Below are positions 1 through 10,997 of a DNA stretch of 64,000 nt, one piece after another. The DNA lies in contig JAADJZ010000010.1 of NCBI GenBank assembly GCA_011032825.1, forward strand, positions 806,001 through 870,000, written 5' to 3'. The position numbers were made by a program, and so were the translations under genes. Positions within the stretch are counted from its first letter, which is position 1; every line of letters begins with the position of its first letter. The notes beneath the pieces are model-generated. The model was not told the origin of the DNA. It did not search any database and saw only the letters and a list, made by a program, of their open reading frames with translations. The DNA is from Massariosphaeria phaeospora. Its lineage: Eukaryota > Ascomycota > Dothideomycetes > Pleosporales.

Positions 1-2638
1 TTCTCAACTTCAGCATCGTCACTCGTTACATAATATACGTAACACCTCTGACCCTCATCCTGGCCATTCCGATTATCCTCGCCCAGACCATCTGGGCGGG
101 CACGGACGAAAAGGGTAACCCAAAGCACTCGATCGGAAAATCAGACCCAAACAAATTTTTTATCTGGATCGAAATTGGTAAGTGGCTCCCGGCAGAAGAT
201 TGCTTCCTCAAGCTTCTTGCTCATCGTGACCTAGTTTGGTTGAGTTTCTGGGCCTGCAAGGTTCTCGCCCACTTCTTGCCCAACATCTTCGAGTTTCTCG
301 TTGGTGTTGTGAGCCCTGGCGTCCGCAAATATGCTTTATTGCTCAGGGCCATCGAAAAACCTTTGTCGTTTGTCTTCTGGATGGTGGTCAATCAGGTCAC
401 ATTCCCGCTGGTGAGTTCTATGCACCTGACTTATACTATTCCTTCTAACGCAGCACAGCTTGTCAAGGTGAACATGAACATCAATCCAACCGTGACATGG
501 ACCGTGAAACTGGGGTCTGTGCTTCTTGCTTCCCTAGTCTGCACGTGCATAATTCTTGCCGAGCGGGTCTTGATTCAAATAATTAGCATCAGCTACCACC
601 GCAAACAGTTCGACGACAAGATCAAGGAGTCAAAACGGAACATTTATCTGCTCGGCTTGCTATACGATGCATCACGAGAATTATTTCCATCGTACTGCAA
701 TGAGTTTGCCGAGGAAGACTACATCATCCAGGACTCCCTCCAGTTCACTATGGGTAGCAAGACCCAGACCTCGAAGCATGGGCGTTCCGGTTCTCACACG
801 CCAATGCGTCTACTTCACGATGTTGGTAGATTCGGTGACAAAGTTACTTCTGGTGAGTACCCTAACTTTGGCTATTTGGATACAATCTAATTTCCTGGTA
901 GCGTTCGGTACCGTAGCGCAGGAGATGACTGGCAAGAAGGTGTTTGACCCAAACTCCGCCCACTCCATTGTCCTGGAGGCCTTGGACAAGAACCGTTCAG
1001 CTGAAGCTTTGGCTAGGCGTGTATGGATGTCCTTTGTGGTTGAGGGCAAGAATGCTCTGTTTCAAGAGGATTTGGCCGAAGTTATGGGTCCTGGACGGCA
1101 GAGGGAGGCCGAGGAGTGCTTTGGCTCACTCGATCGCGATGGTAATGGGGACATCAGTCTTGACGAAATGATCCTTACAGTCACCGAATTCGGGCGGGAA
1201 CGCAAATCCATCGCCTCTAGCATGCACGACGTTGATCAGGCCATCAACGCTCTGGATGCGCTTCTGTTCACCATCGTGTTCATTGTCTGCGTCTTCGTGT
1301 TTAGTAAGTTCTCACTAGTATCTATCAACGTCTTGCTTTCCGCTAACCTGTTTAGTCTGCTTCATCAGCCCCAGTTTCTTAACCACCCTTGCTACGTCTG
1401 CGACTGCCCTTCTTTCTTTGTCATTTGTCTTCGCGGCTACTTGCCAAGAGATCCTTGGTTCTTGTATCTTCCTCTTCGTCAAGCACCCGTACGACATCGG
1501 TGATCGCGTTGACATTGCTCTTGACCAACTCACCGTAGAGCACATCTCGCTCCTATACACAGTCTTCAAGAGGGTCAACAATGGCAAGATCGTACAGACG
1601 CCGAATATCGTTCTGAACAACCTATGGGTCGAAAATATCTCCCGCAGCAAAGCTATGAGGGAGCAGATATCCATTTTCGTCAGCTTCGACACTAGCTTCG
1701 AGGATGTCAACGCTCTAAAGCAGGAGATGCTGGCTTTTGTCAAGGAACCCCTCAATAGCCGCGACTACCATGCGGATATTGAGATCGAAGTTGTTAGCAT
1801 TGCTGAGATGAACAAACTAGAGCTGCGATGCGAGATCCGGCATAAGAGCAACTGGTCCAATGAAGCGCTCCGTGCGTCGCGCCGTTCAAAATTCATGTGT
1901 GCGTTGGTCCTGGCGCTCCGCAAGATCCCCATCAACGCTCCAGGAGGTGGAGACACTGTGCTTGGTGACGCTGGCAAGCCTTCATGGTCTGTCGCCATCT
2001 CACCAGAAGACGCACTCGCAGCTCGGGAGAAGTACCTCGCAGAAAAGGATGCTGGTCGCCTATATCCTACAAAGAAAGACGACCCCGATTCCGACGATGG
2101 CAGCAGGACGCCGAAGGGCAAATCAAGCAGCACTAACTATCCCGGTACCACCACCAACACCGAGGACCAGGCCATCACTTCCCTGAACAACCGCAAATGG
2201 GGCGCGGACCCCGTCCGTGACGATACATTCGACGGGCGCGACGACGCCAGCACCATCGGCCGCCCTAGCACCGACGCCCGCCCCGATCTCGACGAAGTCC
2301 GCGGTCTGCTCCACAAAGCCAGCAGCGGTGGCCGCCGCAAACAAGCCGCCACCCTCGCGCCCGAGCAATACAGCCACCAAGGCATGCCGCGCATCCCCAT
2401 ACCCGTCGTGCCCTCGCCCCAGACCACAAATACCGGGAGCCCGTACGCCCCCGTCCCGCAGTCGCAGCCCCGCACCCCAGCGTCTCCGAGCTCAGTCTCC
2501 ACAGGCCATATCGAAGACTTCCAGTACCAGCAGATGATGCCGCCGCCGCGCACCGACAGCCGTCCTCTTCCGCGCCCGACGTCCACCAACCCGTATCGAG
2601 CGCAATCGCCGGATCAGCAGCGCCCGTACAGGCCGTGA
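1..2638 (+). CDS. MscS-family mechanosensitive ion channel with EF hand (5' partial)
   Basis: Partial gene entering from the left edge; frame starts at base 3. Exons read as <1-177, 235-410, 459-852, 902-1303 and 1356-2638, all introns 48-57 bp with GTRAGT donors, and the frame is kept through every junction. The visible protein has several hydrophobic segments, then an EF-hand loop DRDGNGDISLDE (about 1130-1168), more membrane segments, and the MscS pore/beta-domain signature VKHPYDIGDRVDI (about 1480-1515). A long Pro/Ser/Arg-rich hydrophilic tail follows. This order (membrane segments, EF hand, MscS domain, disordered tail) is that of fungal Msy1/Msy2-type channels, which in fission yeast act in endoplasmic-reticulum or cell-cortex membranes in hypo-osmotic calcium response. 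The N terminus is missing. It is convergent with the next gene. The family call is secure; the cellular location is inferred from homologues. Confidence 0.9.
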
Positions 2639-3409
2639 GGAGATAGTTGGGTCTGACTGACAGCGGAATGACTTGGACGTGTGTAGTATTTGGGACACGA
2701 TACACGGGTTTAATGAGTTTCCTTGATATGCATGAATTTCCTTAATATGCATGCATGCTTCTAGATGGGGATTTTCCACTGGCGACAGGACTAGCTACTT
2801 ACTTACTCTATTGGCACGTAGACGACATGTTTCGTGTCAAGAGTCCATGAAAAGGGAAATATGGGATCGTGGGAACTGGATCTGGATCTGGCTGGGTATA
2901 GGATACGGTAGTTCGCTTCAAAGCTTAGGGTTTTGTTGGTTTCTAGCACAGCCATAGCTCACCTACCTACCTTCACATTTGAACCAAATCATCGTCACTT
3001 CACCGTTCGCGTGCAAACTCAACTCGAGGCTACAGTGTTTGGGACTGGAATGAGTCTTGTCTTTTTCATATCTTGAGAGGTGGCATCCTACCTAGATCCT
3101 CCCAACTCTCAACCCAACGAATGCAAAGGGTGAATATCTCAATATATACGTGTAGAAGCGGAGTCTTTCCCTCGTCCATGGTCTTCCGTCTTTCCTTCCT
3201 CTTGAGATGGTGGTAGCGAGCAGTGTAGGTAGTCCGATCTTATGAAATAACCCCCGAAGCTGGAGAAGATATAAACACATGAAACAAAAATGTGCCTCAA
3301 ACATTTGTCGAAATATTAACGAGGAGCACAGTCCTTCCAGAGAGATGGCCACACAGATGCGAGAATATGGCAATGTGAGGGTGCGCGAGACACCGTAGAT
3401 CAGATTAAA
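2639..3409. other. 3' intergenic region between convergent genes
   Basis: About 770 bp between the stop codons of the MscS gene and the GH55 gene, which face each other. No convincing coding frame or repeat seen; it presumably holds both 3' untranslated regions and polyadenylation sites. Confidence 0.6.
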
Positions 3410-6028
3410 TCAGACCTTGTATGTGAACAGGCCGATAGTGTTCGAGTACACGCTCAAGTTGTCAGACCAATTAGCGCGGTCCTGCTGATCGATCGTCACC
3501 ATGTGCTCGACGCCGACCTGGTTGAGGCTGTAGGCGAGCAAGTTGGTCGTCGAGCCCTCGACGCTGAAGATGCGGCTCTGGCAGTTGCGGAAGCCGTTGG
3601 GCGCCGTGTCCTTGCTGCACGTGGTGTCGTAGCTGCGGAAGAAGGAATACAGGCCCGCGCCGTAGATCAGCACGTTCTGCGAGTTGACGACGCGCAGGCC
3701 GAGCGCGTTGCACGTCTGGCCTGAGGGGCACACGGCCGCGTCGTGGTAGTTCGGGTCGTTGCCGCCCGTGTGGTAGGGCTGGCTGCGCGCGTCGGGCGTC
3801 GGCATGTAGTACGGCGTCTCCGTCTGGATGAAGCCGGCGATGATGTCGCGCGCCTCGGAGAATTGGTACTGGTACAGCGAGTGGTGCTCGACGCCGTTGG
3901 CGTAGAGGAAGGTGTTGGAGCCTTCGACGAGGAGGCCGCGCGCGGTGAAGATGGCCACGCGCGTGCTGTCGGCGTCGTCGAGGTCGTGGTCGGCAGTCTG
4001 GGGAAGGGGTTAGTTTCGGATCAGAAGATAGGTGCGGAGGCTTATGCTTACCCAGAACCAGTTGTTCTCGAAGAATGCACCGCTGGCCGACTTGGTGATG
4101 TGGACGTTGGTATGCGCAGCCATGCACTCGTTCTTTACAGAGCCGACTGGGCATTGGGCGATTTGTAGTCCTGTACCCTTGGCTCCACCAATGCGCGTGT
4201 GGACATCCCATATGCCAGAGCCTCGGTCTGTAGCCAGGTTGTATTCGATCAGCTTCGCTCCAGGAGTGGCGCCTTGTGTGGCGACAATCATGTCGGACCA
4301 TTCAACGCTGCCACGGTCGCCCGGCCTTCCGATCTGGATGACAGGAACCGGGTTGTCCATGTTCGACCAGGTATTGCCACTAGCCATGATGACAGAGTAG
4401 GCTTCACCAACCATCCGTGCTCCTGGTGGTACATAGATAGTATTGGTGACTTTGTAAACGCCATGGTCAAAGAACAGTACTTTGTTTTCACGGATGGCCT
4501 GATTGATAGCGTTCTGGATCGCAGTTGTGTCATCAGAGTTGCCATCACCCCGGGCTCCTGCAGAGCGAGCACTAAGGAACGAGCCAACCTGGAGGTTGTT
4601 GTACTGGGGCTTGGACTTGGTGTAGAATCGATCGCCATCCAAGAGTCCTTGAGGGCGTTTGGCGGGAGTGATCGCACCTTGGAACTTCTCTGGGCCGTTC
4701 GGGGTATACTTGTTGCCCTGTCCCCAGGCTGCAATCCTGGTGGTACCTCCACCAAGGACAGTAGCGCCGTTTGCTTTGACGGCAACAGGCACGTTGTTGA
4801 GTTGGATGTTCTCTACGATAAGTTGGCCAGCGCCGATAGGCTTTGAAGTCCTACTCCAAATCTTGGACCATGTTAGCTACAATATTAGTGGAGAGTGCGT
4901 GAAGGCTTACCGTATCCACGAATGTTTGACAGTTAGTGATGGTGCTGTCGATGATGACAACCGAGCCGACCTCCTGTTTGGTTGCATCTCCGTTGAGCAT
5001 AGAGAAGGCTGTACCACAGTCAGAGATCGTGAGTCCCTGATAGAGCCAGCCCCAGTTCCATATCTGCGAGATACCAATGCTGGCTCCACTAATCCTGATA
5101 TTCCTCATAGTAAACTGTTGGTTTCCAACGTTCAGTCCGTATTTGCCACCCTCTGTTTCGATGTCTGCGAGGAAGCCACCAGAGCCTGCAATCATATTAG
5201 TGTGACAATGAGGAAAGACACGAAGTCCTACTCACCATTTTCAATGAAGATACCAGCATGAACTGAATTTGCAGCCCGGTTCATCAATATCTTGACATAC
5301 TGGATGCTAGTTGCCTGAGATGCCGGCCAATGGATACCTTGGGCTCCTTTCGTCGCAGGAATAGGCGTCAGGTCGATGATAAAGTTACGGATTTGACGTA
5401 GAAATACGTTCGTTGAAATCCAGCCCGGCTGGCCCTGGTCGCTGTAGGGATTGGCGTCAATGAGAGCAATGGCCTCGAGATTAGGAGAAGCCTTGAGAAC
5501 GGGGCGATCGTTCGGGTTACCAATAAGCATGGTCATGTAGTAGAAGTCAAGCTTCTTGCCGATGATATAGACGCCAGCGGGAAAGTAGACGATAGCAGGC
5601 GAGTCTGTTGACGAATCACAAACCCAAGGACCGCACCGGTTTTGCTCGCGAATGGCACGGTTAATCGCTTCAGAGTCGTCCGTGACACCGTCACCTGCGC
5701 GCACGTTAGCCAGCTTGTACTCAATGCTCGTAGCAGAGACTCACCCCGGGCGCCATAGTCCTTGACGTTGCGGAAGACCTTGTACCCGTTAGGGTCGGGG
5801 TTGAAGGCAGCACGTCCCTGGTGCTGGATGTCGTTGAGCCAATATCCATCAGCGGCAGCAGTGAAGTTCCCTTGTGCGGAGACTGTAGAGTTTGTGGTTC
5901 GGCTCGCTAGATGAAAGCCATGGTCAGCTTGGAGTGTTGTCTCCTGTTATACTGCTGACGAACTTACGTAGAGCTGCCCCATTGATGCCCGCTGCCAACA
6001 GGCACGAGACAAGAGAGAACACACGCAT
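3410..6028 (-). CDS. Secreted exo-beta-1,3-glucanase, GH55 family
   Basis: Six exons on the minus strand: 6028-5968, 5906-5745, 5694-5236, 5185-4911, 4876-4052 and 3997-3410, giving about 789 residues, the usual GH55 size. The ATG at 6028 opens a signal peptide (MRVFSLVSCLLAAG). Two pectate-lyase-like beta-helix lobes are visible, each opening with the family signature: GARGDGVTDDSEAI near residue 75 and GARGDGNSDDTTAI in exon 5. GH55 enzymes release glucose or short oligomers from beta-1,3-glucan in fungal cell walls or callose-like substrates outside the cell. The exon 4 to 5 junction was chosen because 4876 restores a Trp-rich reading (TWSKIWSRTSKP), while reading on hits a stop. A TATAAA lies about 120 bp upstream of the ATG. 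The family is clear; exo versus endo action is inferred. Confidence 0.92.
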
Positions 6029-6148
6029 GCTCGCTACCTGTACCTATGAAGCTGTTGCAAGATCTAGGCAGTGCAAACCAACGGTATAGACCCAATAAGT
6101 TAAGAGAGGCTGGTGGAGAAAAGAGAAGAACTGCGGGGAGAAGAAGTG

Positions 6149-6154
6149 TTTATA
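6149..6154 (-). promoter_or_regulatory. Putative TATA box of the GH55 gene
   Basis: TATAAA on the minus strand, 121-126 bp upstream of the glucanase ATG at 6028. Position and sequence fit a core promoter, but it is a short motif and unproven. Confidence 0.35.
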
Positions 6155-7997
6155 CGTGTTTGTAGGTCAGTCTCTGCCCCCCGGGGCTTGGCAACGACGT
6201 CGTCGAGAGGCAGGAGCGCTCAACCCCTGCCAGGTAATCAAGTGAGATGGGGATTCCATGGCCATTCGCGGTGGCTCTGGTGACCGGCCGCCGCCCACCG
6301 CTCAGTGAATGTGCGGTCATATGCGCCGTGCTGGTTGGTGCCGCGACGGCTAGCTCCCTCCAAACGGCGGCGAGGCAACGCCTTGACTACAATCCAATTT
6401 ACCATCCGGGAAGGAGACAACGTCTGGAGACAGAGACCGGCATCTAGCCAGGTTTCGAACAGTAGCGTAGAGAAGAGGAGGCATTGTGGAAGTAGGGAGA
6501 GGCTCCAGGAGATTGGTGAGACTAGCCTCATTTAGCCAGAAGTCACAAGATGAGGTTTACACTGCATCCCCGTCGGATATGCCGACCCTGCGCAACACTT
6601 AACAAGAGACATGTGAATAGCACGGCGCTATACCCAAGACATGCCTCCCGTGCAGGAAATCCCGCCGCAGCCACAGCCGTACATCCCCAGCCGTTCACTA
6701 CTCCCGTGCTCGCAACTCTCCTCGTGGCTTTCGCTTTTGCGGGGTAACAAGCTGCTAAGAACATCATAGCCAGGTTACCTGGGCCGCCCTGCATACCGCC
6801 GCTGCTGCCCTATGACCTACCTTTTCTAGCCCCTGCGTGCGCGTGCGTGCATACTAGTACAGGGCGACCTCTATGCGACGGCGCAGTCTTCACCGAGTCC
6901 TGTGAGCGCTCCGCGGGACGGGCGATCGAACTGAAAGGGTCGCGGACCGCTCTTAGGACTTGCTTGAAGAGGCTACAAGATCGGGAGCATGGGGAAGTCG
7001 AGGATGCGGTTGTAATGAGATGAGTCTGGGGTCGAGCACATGACACATGTCCGGAGAGCCAGGGTTGATAGAAACTTGACCTGATCATGCTTGCGACTAC
7101 TCCGGAGAAAGAATTTGCCCGAAGACACTCAGATGCAACAGAAGAGAGGGTACGAGGAGAAAAGCCACATGTTGGCCCACGTAGATTGTCCGATACGGTG
7201 GTTCCAAGTCCCAAGAGTAGACGCACGTCTTCGGGCAGTTCGTGGGAAACCTAAGCGCTGAGTGCAGACACTACGGAGGTTGCGAACCGGCAGTGTAGGG
7301 AAAAGAGATTAAAGAACAGTTGCTTGGTCCACTGAAAGCCGACATAATTCACCTTCTGTATCCGTCGAGCGGCCAATCATGTTAGCGCGCCTAGGCGGGC
7401 GAACTGTCTGAGATTTAGAGCCAGGCATCTCGTGCGAACTGGAAAGATTCCCAGGACTCCGTAAGTAGGTTTCGTCGCGAGCAGACCACAGGCGGTCACG
7501 CAAGGTGGATGTGACGGTCTGATGCGGAGCCGAGACAAGCAGAACCTGGATCCGCCGAGATGCAACTCAAGGACGCCGTCGTCCGCGGGTGTTGGGAGCA
7601 TCTGTCAATCCGGGGAAACACAGGGAGCACAGGACGCCCTGTAGGTACCCGGTGGGCCGGGTCGGCATCTGGACAGCGGAGTGGTGATGTAGGTGAGGCC
7701 CGGGGTGAGGTGCGTGAGGTGTGTGGCTGTGACTCCCGGGACCGTAACCGCCCAGCGCGTGCGAGGCTGCTTAGTAACCACCTCGCCACAAGTCACTTCG
7801 TCTTGGATATCAACACCCGCCCATCACGAGAAGGAGGGCTTTATACTGCCCAGCAAGAAGTACTATTGGGATATGTTATACTGAGTTGTTGCTACACGAC
7901 ATGCCAAAGCCGACAAACAAAGCCCATCGCAGGAGCCGCGAACCCCTTTTGATTGACGGACAAGCGTCTCACATAGCGTATCCTGACGACCTCCCGA
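6155..7997. other. Gene-free intergenic region
   Basis: About 1.8 kb upstream of the GH55 gene and downstream of the astacin gene. Base composition is ordinary, unlike the AT-rich island. Many overlapping short open frames run on both strands, but none shows a recognisable motif, signal peptide or sensible splice pattern. Presumed promoter and terminator DNA; no repeat or RNA gene recognised. Confidence 0.5.
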
Positions 7998-9150
7998 TTA
8001 TTTGGCCGGATACAAAAACGCGATGCGTTCGATGTCCCCCGCACTTGGTTCATCAGCCTCGAAGATGAAATTGGTATTTTCGTCTTTAACGCTGGGCAGA
8101 TTGTCACACTCTTCAATGTCCACAAGCCACGCGGCTAGTGGCATACTTTTGATATCGTTCATGTCCTTGCTTTGATCGACACAATAAAAGGAATGATAGT
8201 GCATGATCGACTCGGTGTCGTATTCACGCTCTGGGTAATTCAGTAGTATGGGTGGTGTCTCGATGGTGTGGAAATCGGCAATTTCCCAAAATTTGTACTT
8301 TCGCGCGAGTCCAACGTCGTTGCACACTTGCTTCATGGTGTGTACGCCGCCGGCCTCGGCGACGAGTTTAACGGCGTTGTCATAGCCAGCGAGGTTTTTG
8401 CATTGGAAGGCGACGTATAGGTCGCGGTCCGGCCGTTGATGCTCGTGGTATAGACCGAATACGTGGCCTAAAAAGGTTGCATATGTCTCGTCAGTGGGCT
8501 GTTTACTTGACATATCTGATTTTCTCCTCCACGACTATCAATAAGGGATTTAACTCACCCAGTTCATGCGCTATAGTCTTCGTAGCAGAGTCCTGATCAC
8601 AGGCCTCGGAAATCGCTTTCGGGTGGATCTCCATCGAGTGCCGCCCAGGGTCCTTGTCCAAGCTACTGGGCCTGTACCCAAGTGTGGTCCAGAAGGGAGG
8701 ATCATCGGGATTGTCGTTAAAGCGAATCACAAGCGTGTCGGCTTTCACGTCGGGATTCCATGTCAATGTTTTGTCACTGCCCGTCTGCTCCTTGTAGCAA
8801 TATCGCCACTTAGCCTTGAATGGATATTCAGACAGTTCAAGACCGTGCTGTACAACAAGCGCTTCAGTCCAAATAGCCCACGCCTTTAGCAGAAAGGGCT
8901 CAATGACGCGGCGGGCCTCTGGAGTTCCGAAGCAGTAGTGGATAGGACCCGGCCACACCGTGAGCGCGGTACCGGGTTTTGAAACGACATCGACCCAGCG
9001 TTTATCTTTGTTGTTGTTGTGGAGTGCGGCTTGGACGAGGTCGGCGGTAGAATGGGTCGAGTTTCCGATGAAGCGAACGTCGTTGAAGGGCGGGGGGCAG
9101 GCAGAGGTGAAAGTAAGGAACGAGATCGGGAGTAAGAGGAGAAGAAGCAT
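7998..9150 (-). CDS. Secreted astacin-type zinc metalloprotease (M12A)
   Basis: Two exons on the minus strand: 9150-8559 and 8467-7998, 353 residues. The ATG at 9150 opens a signal peptide (MLLLLLLPISFLTFTSAC). The intron (8558-8468) interrupts the zinc motif; splicing joins HELG to HVFGLYHEHQRPDRD, giving HExxHxxGxxHE with His195, Glu196, His199 and His205. A Met-turn SIMHYHSF follows further on, as astacins require (S-x-M-x-Y). Astacins are secreted endopeptidases activated from a propeptide; the roughly 170 residues before the zinc site include that segment. The gene ends TTAA-type at 7998. Transposon A1 abuts the start codon, so the native 5' leader and promoter now lie beyond 10997. An extra in-frame ATG at 9162 lies inside the transposon end. 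The coding frame looks intact; expression is doubtful. Confidence 0.88.
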
Positions 9151-9151
9151 A

Positions 9152-10995
9152 ACGTGTTTCATCAGTAAGTCGGCCACCTCAGTGAGTCGGCCACTAAACA
9201 CCGGCGCGGCGACTGCGCGGCAACAACACGTAATGTCTCAACAACACAACGCGCAAAGTACCTATACTGAAGGCGATATATATATTGCTATCTCTGATAT
9301 TCAATCTAAGCAGATTTAAAGCGAAAGGCGCGCTGCTGCAGTCTACAAAGTCCCTCGATCAACGATCCAAGACCGACGCGCTGGGAGACGCTCTTGACGC
9401 GACTGCGAGCCGAAATCAAAGCGCCTTACAAAACTAGAGGAGGAGGCGATTGTGCAGCGTATACTCAACGAATCCCTACAAGGTCTACCGCTCTCGAAGG
9501 CACACATACAAGATATGGCGGATAGACTGCTAGAAGAGCGCGGATGCAACCCTACTAGCAAGTGCTAGGTTAATAGGTTTATCAAGCGTACTCCTAAGCT
9601 GCGAACGCGATAGAGCCGTCCGTACGATCGCCAGCGAGCTGCCTGCGAAGACCCAGCAGTTATCGAGCCCTAGTTCAGCCTAGTTCAATCGGTAAAGGCG
9701 AAGTACGGTATCCTTGATGAGGATACCTGGAACTTTGATGAATTAGGCTTCTTAATAAGCAAGATCACGTCTCAGCTCGTAGTGACAGGCTCAGATAAGC
9801 CTGGGAAAGCAAAGAAACTACAGCCTAGCAATCGCGAATAGACTACCTTGATACAAGCTGTCGGCGCGACGAGAAAGCGCATCCCACCCTTTATTATCTT
9901 CGCTAGCAAGGTTCTAATCTCTACCTAGTTTGAGCTAGAAATACTACGCGACTAGGTTATCCAAGTTAGTCCAAATAGCTAGACGAGCAACGATCTTGAG
10001 GTTGACTAGCTTAAACACTTTAATACGCATGCAAAGTCTGTAAGAGCGTACAGGCTACTTATTATTAACAGCTACAAGAGCTATTGCTCGCTTGCTTTCC
10101 AGGACTACTGCAAAGAGAACAAGATTATTGCTCTCTGCATGCTATCTCACTTATCGCACTTGCTGCAGCCTCTCGACGTCGCCTGCTTCGCGCCGCTAAA
10201 GCGCTCTTATAGCGATAGTATCTTAGCCTTAGCGCGCAACTACATTCACTACATTAGCAAAGAAACTTTCTTACTAGCCTTTAAAGCTGCCTACGAGCAT
10301 ACATTTACTAAAGAGAACGCTCGCGCAAGGTTTAGAGGCGCTAGATTAGTTCTATTTAACCCAGATGCAGTGTTATCGAAGCTTGATGTAAAGTTGCGCA
10401 CGCTAACTCCGCCACAGCGCGACGACGCTGCATGGGAGGCGAAGACGCCGCGCAACGCAAAAGAGCTAGAAGCTCAGACTACGCTCATTCGACAGAGGAT
10501 GCAAAAGCGCTTAGGTTCTTCAGCGAGCTCTTTTGACGAGCAGGTACGACAGCTAAGTAAAGGCGCGCAGCAGATAGCGCATAATATAGTGTTGCTGCAG
10601 GAGAAACAGGCGCGTATGCGAAGCGCAATTGAAAAGCTTACAAAGCGCAAGACCCGTAAAAGGCAATACGTACAGGTTAAAAAGACTCTAACAGTTAGTA
10701 AAGTATCTAACTTAATTGCTGCAAAGGAAGGTAGTAGTCGTAAAAACGGCGAGACGCCTACGAAGAGAGTGCGCGCAGAGAGGCGCTGCGGCCGTTGCAG
10801 CGAGATTGGGCATAATTCCCGCACCTGTAAGGTAGAAATAGAGGATGTAGATAGTAGTACTGCTTTTGAATAATATTATTCTATTGCGTATAGTATAGTA
10901 ATTTGTTGTGGTGTTGCACTACGTCGCTGCGCGTGCGCGACGCTGGGGTTTAGTGGCCGACTTACTAAAGTGGCCGACTTACTGATGAAACACGT
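9152..10995 (+). mobile_element. A1: pogo-like DNA transposon, 1844 bp, TA target site
   Basis: Terminal inverted repeats begin ACGTGTTTCATCAGTAAG at the left and end with its complement at the right. TA dinucleotides at 9150-9151 and 10996-10997 are the target-site duplication. Just inside each end the motif GTCGGCCAC occurs twice in direct orientation, a likely transposase-binding pair. One transposase frame runs left to right but is broken by stop codons. A second copy of exactly the same length (A2, 25357-27200) lies in the AT-rich island, so the two align without gaps. Terminal structure, TA duplication and transposase type indicate the pogo/Fot branch of Tc1-mariner. The copy is mutated by C-to-T and G-to-A changes but less than A2. 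Confidence 0.95.
9233..10873 (+). pseudogene. Broken pogo-like transposase of A1
   Basis: ATG at 9233 (MSQQHNAQSTYTEGDIY) to the stop at 10871-10873, a 547-codon span with many in-frame TAG and TAA codons, the first near 9317. The N-terminal part is a helix-turn-helix start typical of pogo/CENP-B-like transposases. The part from 10139 stays open for 244 codons and carries LSHLLQPLDVACFAPLKR, the block that contains the third catalytic Asp of pogo enzymes. It ends in a Lys/Arg-rich tail with a CCHC zinc knuckle RRCGRCSEIGHNSRTC. Most premature stops are at codons that C-to-T or G-to-A changes would make from Gln, Arg or Trp. Non-functional. Confidence 0.9.
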
Positions 10996-10997
10996 TA

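Noticed and set aside
3471..4301. 276-codon open frame overlapping the GH55 gene
   Set aside because: Arg/His/Pro-rich frame-shifted reading of GC-rich coding DNA; the GH55 exons explain the region.
6238..7952. Several overlapping 60-140 codon open stretches upstream of the GH55 gene
   Set aside because: Present on both strands without motifs or splice consistency; expected by chance in GC-balanced DNA.
9235..9319. Short intact coding start in A1 as a separate small gene
   Set aside because: It is the N terminus of the broken transposase, cut by a stop codon at 9317.
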